A DNA stretch of 64,000 nucleotides from Parastagonospora avenae f. sp. tritici 18332-5 (lineage: Eukaryota; Ascomycota; Dothideomycetes; Pleosporales; Phaeosphaeriaceae). The stretch lies in the NCBI GenBank assembly GCA_022559985.1, contig JAFJTR010000013.1, forward strand, positions 1 through 64,000, read 5' to 3'. The first letter of the stretch is position 1; every line of letters begins with the position of its first letter. The notes under the pieces were generated by a model that had not been told where the DNA came from, made no database searches, and was given only the letters and a program-made list of their open reading frames with translations. The translations under genes were made by a program, and so were the position numbers. Below, one piece after another: positions 1-10,218 of this stretch.

Positions 1-1910
1 AACCCCCCCTCGTGCGATGTCTACACCGTGCAAACCTTTCTGCCTCGCGCGTAAGTGCTGATAGCATTTGCTAGCTAGCAGGGAGCCCATTCAACAGTTC
101 ATATAATAGGCTATTAGGCAGCAGAATTGATAGGAACACTCATGTTAAATTGAAGTCAGTCTACGTGCTGATATACCGGAATAATCAGAAGTAAGCAGGG
201 TTGAGGTGAAACCCTATTCACATAGGGCCGAGCAGTATCGGGCTGAGCAAACTGTATGTAGACCGTGACACTATTACAGTGCTAACCGAAATCGGTTTCT
301 AGTTCATGCATACAGTATTATTCGTTTTTAGCGCACAGTTTTCACATAAGAAGCTTACGCGTTTAGTACTAATTAGTGCTACGTAGAGGGCTGCCTAATA
401 TTCGTTCAATTTACTACGACCCAGAGAAATGAAGCTAAAACTGTCAACATCTACGCCTACTCAGGAGTAGCGCGTTTCATCACTGCTTATGTAACAGGAG
501 GATACATATTCGCTCTCTTTGATAGTTTCTATCAATTAACTAACTACTTCCTTAATCTCCTCCTTACATATTAACAAAAACTATTTAGGTTATAACCACA
601 CAGTAATATAGCGAGATAGGCTAAGCGAACTTTTACCTGCTTAATTAGTAAAGCGCTAAAGGAAAGGATAAGCCAGAAAGCAAGAGATGTGCTTCCACGG
701 TATGTATATCTCCGCTAGTGATCACTGGAACAACTCGTGCGCAGAATGCTGTTTGGCTCGGTATCTTCAACTACTAAGTAGGTTGATGTATATTATTACG
801 CAATAGCGAGAACACATCTTGTAAAGGCTAAATATCATCTGCGTAGTCCGTTGTTATAGTAGTTTTATAGTTATATAGTCGTTGCAACTTCTAATGCCAT
901 TAACTCCTCTTACGATGTACTAACAGTCTTTCTCTAGATACATTGCGTAGAAGAAACATGTTGCAAGTGTTTTCTAGGTGTAGCAGCTAGGGTATAAATA
1001 GCGGAGGCATCAATGCTAAGTGTCCCTGATGTAGTAGTACAGTGCAAAAATTCAGAAGTCCTTGCTTGCGCCGGCACTCTTCGATCTCAATATGTAGTAG
1101 TACCCTTCAGCTCCTTGGCTGTACTGCTTTGACCTGATGATATTAAGACATGCGATAGGCCAGTACTTCTTTCCTGGCTCGTAGTCGACCTAAAGACAAT
1201 CAGCAGAGTTTGAATCACCTAGGATCTATGGTTTTAAATCACCTAAAGCGCTTCATTAGCTTTTAGCCGCTCGTAGATGGCTGCGAACTTGGAGTCTGGC
1301 GCTCGAGATTCTAAATTATTATTGAAAATATTCTCAAGAGCTTCTGCTGCCTCCTGCCAGATTCAGGTCACGATTGCATACCACGCTCAGAGGTTACTAA
1401 CCATTTGGATAGCATCTCTTTCATATAAAGCTCGTTTATAGGGAGAGGTCAAAGCTATTTCAGTAAGCTTAGGTAGAAGTATTAGCATCAGGAGCAATTG
1501 ACCTACGAGCTTGCATCTTTTAAGAGTAGCAGTAAGCACAGCGAAGGAGCGTAGGATGATGATACGATCCTCCTAAATAGTGGGCGAGCGAGACCAGATC
1601 ATGCTCACGGAATCCAACCAGACTAACGATGGTGAGTGTCAGGGAAAAGCACAACTATTATCCTCTGCATTGTGCCTTTAAGCATAGCCAACAACGAAGT
1701 AATTAATATAAGAGTTGCATTAGGACTGAAGCATAAATTATTCTACAGCATATAGCTCTATGTAATTCGCTTCGCAGCTGCTAGGCGTGTAGAATAGTCA
1801 ACGATTGACTTGTGAAAGCGACGCAAAAGCGCCTCAGGATCATGGGATAATTGTAGGAGCACATGTTTCTTTCATTCTCTCAGATCTTCGCAAAACACTC
1901 ACGTAGGCTC
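1..1910. other. AT-rich gene-free stretch, probably decayed repeat DNA
   Basis: No open reading frame of useful length is visible on either strand across about 1.9 kb. The sequence is richer in A/T than the rest of the window and dense in TA, TAG and TAA, as expected when RIP has turned CA into TA. On the minus strand between about 1230 and 1440 there are short protein-like fragments broken by stops, which hints at an old transposon, but I cannot name a family. I see no telomere repeat at the left edge. Confidence 0.45.
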
Positions 1911-2534
1911 CTATTGTATCCAAACTTTGTCCTGCTCCTTGTGTACAATATAGCCTCGATGGCCGGAAAATGTTTCCTGCAAGTAGAAAAAAATGCCCTT
2001 TGGCATTGGGGCGACTCTCCAGTAGGCCAGAAATGCAAGGCGACGGCTACTTGCGTTTGAAGAGTCAAGCAAGAACTTGGCTGCAACATATCCAAGCAGA
2101 CCGGGCCGGTCTTTTCGGACCTCTATAGCAGGTTCGTAGAGGAGGCTGTGAGGAGAGGATTGGATTGACTTGATTTCCATTGTAGGCTCCCAGGCAATGA
2201 GTAGCTGATCTTCGCCTCGAGTGTGGACGAGCCATCCCTGGTGTCCATCCTGATGGAGTGCATGGTACTCATCTGCCGAAAGCCAGGAACATTCCCAGAA
2301 CACAAGTATGTTCAGGCGGTCGATGCTGATAGCACCTAAGCAGGACCATGTATCTTCTTCAATCGCATAGCTCCCGGGCTCAGTCTTCATTTCGCAGTCT
2401 AGACGATGATTTGGTGGCAAAGATGTACGGATGATTGTGTTTGGTAGGTAAGAGGAAGCGTCATAATTGACGGCGAGAGAAATATAAGACGTTGTGTACA
2501 GAACAGAGCGAGGCGCGGAGGCAGAAAGGAACAT
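1911..2534 (-). CDS. hypothetical protein, 207 aa
   Basis: This is an uninterrupted 207-codon frame in an otherwise stop-rich flank. I do not recognise the family. There is no signal peptide, no clear membrane segment and no catalytic motif; the protein is rich in W, Y and L with a mixed, globular-looking composition. It lies between the decayed left flank and the transposon, so it could be a real lineage-specific gene or a surviving fragment of a longer one. The start codon is simply the first ATG of the frame. Confidence 0.3.
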   Translation of the reverse strand: MFLSASAPRSVLYTTSYISLAVNYDASSYLPNTIIRTSLPPNHRLDCEMKTEPGSYAIEEDTWSCLGAISIDRLNILVFWECSWLSADEYHALHQDGHQGWLVHTRGEDQLLIAWEPTMEIKSIQSSPHSLLYEPAIEVRKDRPGLLGYVAAKFLLDSSNASSRRLAFLAYWRVAPMPKGIFFYLQETFSGHRGYIVHKEQDKVWIQ

Positions 2535-2780
2535 AAGCAGAGGAAGGCTCGAGCGCGGACGCTAAGCCTACGCGGAGATAGTCAGGAGGCGCATTAGCGG
2601 TTTTGCGGTTGCCAACGATCAGAGCCTTTTGCGGAGCAGTACTGTAGAGTACAGTAGCTACCTGTGTAGTGTGGTACTGTCGAGTATAGTAGTCTGGGGT
2701 GTCATGGTATGTTACCGTGACAGGTTACTTATACAGAAAAACTTATAGATAAAGTAATAGAATAGACTCTATTAGAGTTA

Positions 2781-2838
2781 ACGTACCTCACGGGCTCGTG
2801 CATCACACGGGCTCATGCATCACTTTTGCCAAGCCCCC
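2781..2838 (+). repeat. left terminal inverted repeat of the Fot1-like element
   Basis: This 58-bp repeat begins ACGTACCTCACGGGCTCGTG and is an exact reverse complement of 4586-4643. After one mismatch, five more bases match. Inside it the octamer CACGGGCTC is followed by TGCATCAC twice, giving an internal direct repeat of the kind transposases often bind; that role is inference. Confidence 0.95.
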
Positions 2839-2908
2839 TCCAAAACCACCCCATTTTGGCACAAAATAGCCTACTTTGGCCCTGTATAGTACAAAGCAAG
2901 ATGCGATA

Positions 2909-4562
2909 TCATTCAGAGTCTACTTCTACTACTTTCTGGCACGTACGCGCGTTATGCCCAGTCTCTCTGCACTGTGTACACCGTCGTTGAGATGGTTCAC
3001 CTACTTCAGCGCGCACCCGCTTCTTTGGCTTCTTCCCATCACTACGCGCCCCAAAGTCCTTAAGAGCAGCCAAACAAGCCCCATCCTTAACTGTTAAGGT
3101 CCCCTCTGCTTGAACCCGCTTTCTTTTGTGCAATCTACGTCGCGTAGCAGCCTCATTTGCCGCTCGAAGCTCTGCGATATCCTTTTGCGCCAAAACTAGC
3201 TTGTGCGCGATAATTGCTGCTCCCTTTGAGACCTTCTCAAAAGCCTCTACTATGGACTTTGGTGAGCTATCTACATGCATCTGAATCCTTGCCTTCACGA
3301 GCGTCGATTGCGACCCTAATTCAAGGGTATTGCTTGGGGTTTGCGACTGCCAGGACTCATTGCTAGGGAGTGGTGGTGATGGAGTACGTAGCCGGACGTC
3401 AAGGGCTGCTATGACACGTTCTGGGTCAAATGGGACCAATCCAGCGCCTCGAAACCCTCCTTAGATATTACTAGGAGTAATTGCTGCATTATAGGCGCGT
3501 ATAAAGCATAGTAGGAACTCAAGCTTTGTAATGTGGGTGATCCGGTTACGCATGAGATTCTCAGCTTGGCGGCCATACGCTGTCTTCAAAGACGAGAAAC
3601 ACCCCACATCAAGAGGCTGCAGGAGGTGCGATGAGTGCGGAGGCATACAGATAGTGATGATCTTGTTCTCCTTGCAGTAATCCTGGAAGGCAAGCGAGTC
3701 ATGGCTCTCATGGCCGTCAATTGCGAGCAGTCGGTGGCTGCCAACTACCCTCTTCTTTGTATGCTCGTCAAAGTGCTTCAACCACTGCAGGCTAAGCTCA
3801 TTTGTTGTCCAGCCGTTCTCAGAGACTGCGATAACCTAATCGTGAGGTAGATTCTCCTCCTTGTACCAGGCAGAGAGGTGATGGCGGCCCTTGAAGATGA
3901 TAAAGGGTGGAATAGCCCACCCTGTCGCGTTGATGCCCTGGATCACCGTTGTCCACTCTCTGTTGCCCTGCTGCACTGTCTTTAGCCTTCCTCGTCTCTC
4001 TGAAGCTGTGACAACCGAGCCAGTAGATATCTGGCCCATCATAAAGCCAGACTCGTTGAAGTTAAACGTGTCTTCATCCTAGATGCCGTACTTAGCTTTA
4101 ATGTTAGCTACTAGGCTGAACCAGCCTTAAATAACCCTAGGATCCTCGCAGAGGGCTCTCTTGTAGTCGTATTTGCGATTAAACTTCGTTGTGAGCTTAG
4201 GGCGGCCTTTGACGAACGTACTGGGCTAGTTTACGCTAACCTGGCCTATATTGCGCTCAGCGCGCAAGGAATTAGCTATATCAGCCACAGCTGCGAGCCT
4301 AGGGGGAAATCCTCGCGCGACTAGCTCAAGTATATGCTCAACAACCACCTCCTTCCTCAAGCTTAGTCAGATTCTTTGATTTGGGCCAGTAATCTGCTTG
4401 TGGAGTCTGTCCTGCGCGTCGGCGGCTTATTGTTGATTGATCGACATTGTAGATAGCTGCAGCGCGTCGCTGAGAGAGTGTCGCGTCTTGTTTAAGAGCC
4501 TGAAGCGCATTTTGTATCTGAATTTCTTTAGAAGGTTCTATCTGGTGTTGTTGTTGAGGCAT
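2909..4562 (-). pseudogene. RIP-inactivated Fot1/pogo transposase
   Basis: The reading frame starts at a likely ATG at 4562 and opens with a psq-type helix-turn-helix (SQRRAAAIYNVDQSTISRRR). A 1-nt shift near 4345 follows, then the DDE endonuclease with the block LLAIDGHESHDS and PPHSSHLLQPLDVGCF, and a C-terminal zinc knuckle (CTQCRETGHNARTC). In-frame stops lie at 4226-4228 (TAG), 4127-4129 (TAA), 4079-4081 (TAG), 3836-3838 (TAG) and 3461-3463 (TAA). By context each is explained by CAA/CAG to TAA/TAG or TGG to TAG, that is C-to-T in CpA on one strand or the other, the RIP signature. The product cannot be functional; the ends could still be moved by an active relative. Confidence 0.9.
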
Positions 4563-4585
4563 CACGTAGGAAGGTAGAGTTTGGT

Positions 4586-4643
4586 GGGGGCTTGGCAAAA
4601 GTGATGCATGAGCCCGTGTGATGCACGAGCCCGTGAGGTACGT
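4586..4643 (-). repeat. right terminal inverted repeat of the Fot1-like element
   Basis: This is the reverse complement of 2781-2838 over all 58 positions. The two ends stayed identical while the coding region gained stops, so the insertion is not ancient or the ends escaped mutation. Confidence 0.95.
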
Positions 4644-4685
4644 TAACACTTCTAGATAGCTAATTGCTTACTTGCATATGCATAT

Positions 4686-5495
4686 CTAATCTAGATCTAT
4701 CTCAATTGCCTTTACGGTCCACACGATATTAACAATGCTCTGAATCCCGAACACCACGGCGGTTAACCAGAACGTTAACGCCCCGTTCCACGCGAATGGT
4801 CCACTCTTCACGCAATGCATTGCGATACCTGATCCCAAGAGAATAGGCGATATGAGGTTCACCCATCCGACAAACATGGGAAACAATGGCTTCGGTCGCT
4901 GGTCCATGAACACTGCAAAAGCAAAAGCCCAATTCTGCACGATGAAAGGCGCAAAGGGCATGAATGTCATCATCCAACTCAAGTCATTTAGCGCTTGCGT
5001 GATCTCTGCCGGTCGGTCCAGCCGATAGACAGTTGTCGCGAAGAAGATGGCGGGCACGGAAAATGTGATGCAGGCCCAGGCGCCAGACACCTCTTGTGCC
5101 GAGATGAGGGTGTGACCTACACCAGGGATGCGCTTCATCTGCTGCGACATAGCCGCCGTAAAAGAACCGTAGAAGGCGCCGGCGAGAACGAAGAAGGACG
5201 CGCCCACTTTGTAGCCGATGTTGTGGTCCTCGTAGTGCTGCACGACTTGCTGGGCATTGAGGGTGGGAGCGGTGGGAGGGAAGTTCCCCGAGGCGATAAA
5301 GAAGACGAAGGAGAAGGTGGTGTATAAAAGACCGCTGTAGGCACATGTGCGATCGATCATCTTGTTGGATAGCTGAAGCTTTCGGGTCGAGGAATTGGAT
5401 ACCGCCCGAGATGCCTCGGCGTCCTCCACGGGCGAACCATCACTGGACTCGCTAACTGTGCGCTTTCGCTCCAGAAACCGCATCTTGTCGAACAT
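4686..5495 (-). CDS. six-TM integral membrane protein at cluster edge
   Basis: A single-exon gene for 269 residues. A hydrophilic, Ser-rich N-terminus of about 45 residues is followed by six hydrophobic segments near residues 52-72, 95-115, 137-160, 172-195, 203-225 and 236-258. After the first segment comes a loop with FPPTAPTLNAQQVVQHYEDH, a pattern I associate with a family of uncharacterised bacterial and fungal membrane proteins. It does not show a clear match to the Pyr4/PaxB terpene cyclases, which have similar size, so I give no enzymatic role. It shares a 623-bp upstream region with the divergent P450 gene, which suggests co-regulation with the terpene genes. The transposon ends just beyond its stop codon. 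Confidence 0.8.
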   Translation of the reverse strand: MFDKMRFLERKRTVSESSDGSPVEDAEASRAVSNSSTRKLQLSNKMIDRTCAYSGLLYTTFSFVFFIASGNFPPTAPTLNAQQVVQHYEDHNIGYKVGASFFVLAGAFYGSFTAAMSQQMKRIPGVGHTLISAQEVSGAWACITFSVPAIFFATTVYRLDRPAEITQALNDLSWMMTFMPFAPFIVQNWAFAFAVFMDQRPKPLFPMFVGWVNLISPILLGSGIAMHCVKSGPFAWNGALTFWLTAVVFGIQSIVNIVWTVKAIEIDLD

Positions 5496-6118
5496 GATGA
5501 TATGGATGGTTGAGAAGTAGAGGTATGAATTGATATCGAACAGACGTCGCCTGTTTATAACCTGTAGAATTATATTGGCACAACGGGTGATCTAGTCCCG
5601 GAACTCACTGCGCATTGGCCTATCCGAGGCCGATGTTTTGTTTCATCATACAAGGTTCCTGTAGATGTCCTCGGTGGTTGGCCGACAATCCCAGTATGAC
5701 ACGGCTATGAGACGAATACACTGAAACACGTCCTCAAATTTTGAAACATTTTCAACCTGTTACCTTCTCTACACGGAGAACTAGAGAATAAGAGTTCCTC
5801 ATCACTAAATGGAAACACGCTTGGGATTGGGAAGCGCACGTGGAAGAAAACCTCCAAATGCTCCCAGCGGGATCAGATCTTCCGAACGCACCAGCAGCCA
5901 CAGATCGGGGCCGCGTTCATGCAATATAGCACCCAATTCCACATCAGACCTCGAACCCAAACAGAACAAGAAACGTCTGATGACCCGGTTCAAACCTTGT
6001 ATAGGCCAGACGATCATTCTTCAGAGCCACATCGTATCATGAACATGTGTTAGGGTCGATTACAGTATAACAAGATGTCGACCCTCGACATCGCAAGAGC
6101 TCGTCAAAAGTTCTCACC
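5496..6118. promoter_or_regulatory. divergent promoter region, membrane protein / P450
   Basis: These 623 bp separate two start codons that point away from each other, so the promoters of both genes must lie here. I see no certain TATA box or named operator site. Confidence 0.5.
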
Positions 6119-7977
6119 ATGTATCTAGAGACGTGTGCAGCCCTCTCGCTGGCCGAGCTCTGTATGCTTATGTTCATGCATGGCGTTCCATCAATGTATA
6201 ATGTTGTTTGCTCCTATCTCGTCCTATTCTCCCTCCAATACGCTTCCATCAACCTGTACTACACTTTTATCTTCCCCTTCTACGTCTCCTCCCTGCGCTA
6301 CATGCCAGGACCGAAAAACCACCACTTTTTCATTGGCCATACCCTCAATCAGTTTCGCGCCAACGGACCTTATGAGCTGTACCTCTCGTGGAGTCGCCAG
6401 TGGCCCACGGCGCCCTTTATCCGGTATATTTCCTTTGCCAATACGGAGACCCTTTTAGTGAACAGCTTGCGGGCGCATCAAGAAGTGCTGTCGACGAAAT
6501 GCTACTCGTTCGTGAAGCCGCCCTTCTTCGCAAGGATCGTGGGTGAGGTGACGGGGATGGGCCTGGTGTTCGCAGAGGGTGAAGAGCACAAGAGGCAGAG
6601 AAAAATGTTGAACGGTACGCTCTCCGCATCCTCTTAGTCTCGTGGCTCATCTCTTCAGGCATCTTTTCCACGCCCAACATGAAAAAACTGCTGCCGGTCG
6701 TGCAGCGGCATGGCAAACGCCTCACCGAGACGATCGACCAGCGTATCGGCTCCGAAACTTCTGCCGTGGTGGAGGGTACGCGCTGTGCTGCCAAAAGGCA
6801 TGTGTTGTCGCTGACAGTGACTAGTCGTTTCGTTGTTCTCGAAAGCCACCCTCGACATCATCGGCCTCATCACTCTGGGAAAAGAGCTCGACTGCTTCAC
6901 CGCGAAACCGACATTCCACCAATGCTACGACCTTATCTTCAATCAATCCTCGCTCAGTGCCATCATCACCGCCGTGAACACGTACATTCCCTTGCGGAGT
7001 TGGCTTCCAATCGAAGCGAACCGATCCTTCGTCACGGCGAACGACGAGGTCAAACGCATCCTCCGACAGCAGATCCGACTACGGCAGAAGGAAATGGCCA
7101 TGACTAGGACAGCGATGAAGAAGTCGTCTTTGCCTATCAGCCGCGATGTCCTCATGTACTTGCTCGAAGCGCCACCCTCGCGCCAGCAGCAATGGACCGA
7201 AGAAGAGCTCCTCGGCTATGTACGTCTCCATCCTGTAAACTGTTTTCTTCCACTGATGGTCATAGCTCTTAAATTTCATGTCCGCAGGTAGTAACCACGT
7301 TATCGTTTACACGGACGCAGCTAAACGCTTCCAGGTCATGAAACGTCGGCAACCACACTCACCTGGGCGGTCCATGTCCTGTCTACCCGTCCTGATATCC
7401 AAACAAGGCTTCGGAATGAGATCATGACCCTTCCCAGTTGCAGTGACCCGGACTACACGCAGATGGAAGGGCTCCACTATCTCCACAACTTCTGCCGCGA
7501 AGTCCTGCGCGTTTATGCTCCTGGTACCATTCCTGGTTCCTCTTGTTGGATACGTTGCTAACGCGGGCTCTAGCCGTCATGATATGGCGTCAAGCAGCGG
7601 AAGCGGTGATCATTGAAAACACCTACATTCCCGCAGGGACCAACGTCATCGTCTCGCCCCAAGTGTCTCAATCCCACCCTGAAATTTGGGGCTCTTCTGC
7701 CACAACGTTCGAACCAGACCGTTGGGACTCGCTCCCACCGGAATCAGCTTCCCCGTACGCGTTCCAGGCCTTCAGTAGCGGGCCCAGAGTGTGCATCGGA
7801 AAAGGGCTGGCGATGCTGGAGTTCAAGTCTCTGCTCGTGGATATCGTGAGGAAGTACACATTCGAGGCTGTCGAAGGAAAGCTGGTGCTGGAGAACTATT
7901 TGACGCTAAGGCCAAAGGGAGGCTTCAGGGTGAAGTTCAAGATCGCTGGAGAGGATATCGCGAAGCGTGCGGACTAA
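6119..7977 (+). CDS. cytochrome P450 monooxygenase (terpene-cluster type)
   Basis: Six exons: 6119-6614, 6659-6775, 6825-7219, 7266-7287, 7335-7523 and 7574-7977, giving 540 residues, normal for a fungal P450. The five introns are 44-50 bp; exon 4 is only 22 nt and carries the start of the I-helix motif. The N-terminus is strongly hydrophobic (ER anchor) and ends in the hinge MPGPK. The I-helix oxygen-binding motif AGHETSATT is rebuilt across intron 4, the K-helix ExxR is EVLR, and the haem loop FSSGPRVCIGKG contains the Cys ligand. All catalytic elements are present, so the enzyme should be active. Its position between the membrane protein and the terpene synthase suggests that it oxidises the cyclised sesquiterpene; the substrate is inference. 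Confidence 0.93.
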
Positions 7978-8463
7978 TGCAGACGGACTTGTAGCGGAAG
8001 GTAGGGGTGGGAAGGATTTGGCTCGTTGAACAAAAACATTCGTTACGACTGTGGTCCATGGCGTTAGATTGTAGTAGCGTTTTGTCGTGTCACCAATTCA
8101 CAACATTGTAATTTCTACCAACAGGCTCATGTTCTTGACTCCATCTACCACATTTCTTACCCGAGCGAATTCCTTGTCCTTCCGTCCGGCTGATCAATCA
8201 TGAATGGACATGAGAGTACGACCATGTGTTCAAGTAAAACTACGGACTTCTAGTACCTTCAGGTATCTATCCGGAGCCAAGTGCGTCAGGCTAACCTCGC
8301 ATCGACACTCCACCATCCCTGCAAAGACGTTGCGCTGTTCTTATCGAACAGCCATGAGCAGTACAAACACAGCAGCCGATAGAAGTCGGAAACAACTGAG
8401 GTCGGAAAGTCCTTGCCAAGGCAGGGTTTATTCGTACGCGATTCACTCAGCATCGTACTTTCA

Positions 8464-8485
8464 CTCTCTCTCTCTCTCTCTCTCT
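8464..8485 (+). repeat. CT dinucleotide microsatellite
   Basis: Eleven uninterrupted CT units lie between the P450 and the terpene synthase. Such tracts are common in fungal promoters and are length-variable. Confidence 0.9.
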
Positions 8486-8665
8486 TGCGGCATGTCCTGT
8501 TCCAAAACAGTCACAGGCTTCGCGAGCATATGAGACGTGACGAGGATATAGAAGTGTAGGGACTTTGTGGTAAGATAAACTCATGCGGTGCCAAAGTCGA
8601 GCAGCCGCCGGCCACTCCAAGCGCGGTCCGATCACTGAGCTTGCCGGATTGGGATCGCACTGTTT

Positions 8666-8815
8666 ATTGAAACAGGCGAAGAAGATTGTGACTTAATTGA
8701 AACAGCCTTAAAAGATTGTTGCTTAATTGAAACGGACGCGGAAGATTATGACTTGATTGAGACAGCTTTAGAAGATTGCGACTCGATTGAAACGGGCTCG
8801 AGAGACTGTCAAGTC
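8666..8815 (+). repeat. five 30-bp tandem repeats with coding-like period
   Basis: Five head-to-tail copies start at 8666, 8696, 8726, 8756 and 8786, each opening ATTGAAAC or ATTGAGAC and containing GAAGATT or a variant. The unit is exactly 30 bp, and one frame reads through all copies as ten-residue repeats of the form IETxxxDCDL. That frame is open from 8639 to 8953 but has no convincing start. It could be a remnant of a repeat protein or simply a minisatellite. Confidence 0.8.
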
Positions 8816-9123
8816 GATGGACTCGCTATCCGTCGACTCCAGTGCCCTTGGCCTCCATTCAAGCGGCTCGCAGCGTTGGTTTCATCACATCTTTCACGCA
8901 AAACATGTCTGAATTTTCTGCATCACAACGATGTTGCGAACGATGTCTCATAGCCTGTGTAGAACCAACTATACTGCGCTTCTCCGAGGTCCGTATGGGG
9001 AGCACTTGGATAAATCGTGGGTGCACAGAGAGATTTAAACTCAGGGAGATGCCGTTCCAGCTTCTCAAAACAACTTATTCCAACAACTTGTGCCTCCTCC
9101 TGCAGTACTCTTAGTAATTCAAT

Positions 9124-10218
9124 ATGTCCCATTCCCGCCACGACTCCGCTGCCTCCCAGCTCTCCACACTGGGAGATGTCTCTAAAGAAGAGTACGGCAA
9201 AATCCTTTCGAAGTTCCTCTCGGATGTCGACTTCTACATGCCGCCTTCCGAGTACGACTTCTCTCTCGAAGGGCCGGTCATGGCCTACTTTGCCAGGCAG
9301 CCCAACTGGCCTTCTCACCTCACAGCAAAGGCCGTCTATATGGCTAAGTGGATGTCCACCGGCCTCGGCATGTGCTACCCATTCGCCAAGAAGGACATCC
9401 AGATTGCATACGGCATCCACGCCACCTATGTTCTCTTCATCGACGACATCGTCCGCGAGCTTGGGGACGCTCTGGACGAGTTTGAATCTCGCCTCGTGAG
9501 CGGCAAACCGCAAAAGTCGCCGATCCTACAATCCTTGGTCCATTTCCTGCTTGACAACAGTACCTACATGGGACCCTATGCCGCGGCCATGAACACCAAG
9601 GCGACCATTGAGTTCATTTGCGGTTGCATCATGGAACGAGATTATGACGGGAAAGTCGTGCCGCCGGTCGGCGCGAAGAAGTTCCCTGGCTACTTTCGGG
9701 AGAAGACAGGCTACACGGAGCCCTATGCGCACTTTTGCTTCCCGGAAGCGACGTGCCCCGAGAAGGAGTACTTACACGTGTACATGCCGTGCATCCAGGA
9801 CCTCATCGAGTTCATCAGCTACGCCAACGACATCCTCTCCTTCTACAAGGAGTCCGTCGTCGGAGATGAGCGGTTGAACTATGTCTGCAATATTGCCAAT
9901 ACCCACGGGCTCAGTGCTTCCGATGCGCTGAAGCTGGTGTGCGAGAACGTTACGGAAAACGTCCTAACGGTCCGCAAGGTGCTGAAAGATTATCCTGAAA
10001 TGAAAGATTCGGTCGATGAGTTCTTCCGTGGGTACATAGCTTGGTACCTGAACCAGAAGAGGTACAAGCTTACCGACATCGCAGTGAAGGATTCCCAAGG
10101 CAAGCTCTTCGATCTGACACCCGCAGAGCCCAAAGCACTACACAGCAAGGGAGGGGAGGAGTTGAAAGCAAACAAGCTAGGAGATATCGCGGTGCAGGTC
10201 ACTGCCGTGGAGGTGTAG
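9124..10218 (+). CDS. TRI5-family sesquiterpene synthase
   Basis: A single exon of 364 residues, the usual size for the trichodiene synthase family. Such enzymes ionise farnesyl diphosphate and cyclise it with Mg2+ in the cytosol. The aspartate-rich motif is D107-D108-I-V-R-E112 in the block YVLFIDDIVREL. The second metal site is N235-D236-I-L-S239-F-Y-K-E243, a full NDxxSxxxE. The C-terminal GYIAWYLNQKRYKL resembles the trichodiene synthase region with the conserved basic RY pair (R313, Y314). Overall identity to true trichodiene synthase looks low and the first motif differs from the DDSKDD of that enzyme, so the product is more likely another sesquiterpene. The ATG at 9124 is the first in frame. 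This is the core gene of the proposed cluster. Confidence 0.92.
   Translation: MSHSRHDSAASQLSTLGDVSKEEYGKILSKFLSDVDFYMPPSEYDFSLEGPVMAYFARQPNWPSHLTAKAVYMAKWMSTGLGMCYPFAKKDIQIAYGIHATYVLFIDDIVRELGDALDEFESRLVSGKPQKSPILQSLVHFLLDNSTYMGPYAAAMNTKATIEFICGCIMERDYDGKVVPPVGAKKFPGYFREKTGYTEPYAHFCFPEATCPEKEYLHVYMPCIQDLIEFISYANDILSFYKESVVGDERLNYVCNIANTHGLSASDALKLVCENVTENVLTVRKVLKDYPEMKDSVDEFFRGYIAWYLNQKRYKLTDIAVKDSQGKLFDLTPAEPKALHSKGGEELKANKLGDIAVQVTAVEV

Larger units (their letters stand above)
2781..4643 (-). mobile_element. Fot1/pogo-type Tc1-mariner DNA transposon, complete ends, dead transposase
   Basis: The element is 1863 bp long with perfect 58-bp terminal inverted repeats. It is flanked by TA on both sides (2779-2780 and 4644-4645), the target duplication of the Tc1-mariner superfamily. 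Length, long inverted repeats and the coding content (psq-type helix-turn-helix, DDE endonuclease, C-terminal CCHC knuckle) fit the fungal Fot1/pogo group. The coding strand is minus. The right end lies 42 bp beyond the stop codon of the neighbouring membrane-protein gene, so the insertion is in or near that gene's 3' UTR. Confidence 0.93.
7978..9123. other. intergenic region, P450 to terpene synthase
   Basis: This 1.1-kb gap carries a CT microsatellite (8464-8485) and five tandem 30-bp repeats (8666-8815), listed separately. It must also hold the terpene synthase promoter. No other gene is supported. Confidence 0.5.

Noticed and set aside
5985..6010. A GGTTCAAAC box resembling a tRNA T-loop
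   Set aside because: No acceptor or anticodon stem can be paired around it.
9124..10218. Naming the terpene synthase trichodiene synthase (TRI5)
   Set aside because: The family match is good, but the aspartate motif differs and no other trichothecene genes are in the window.
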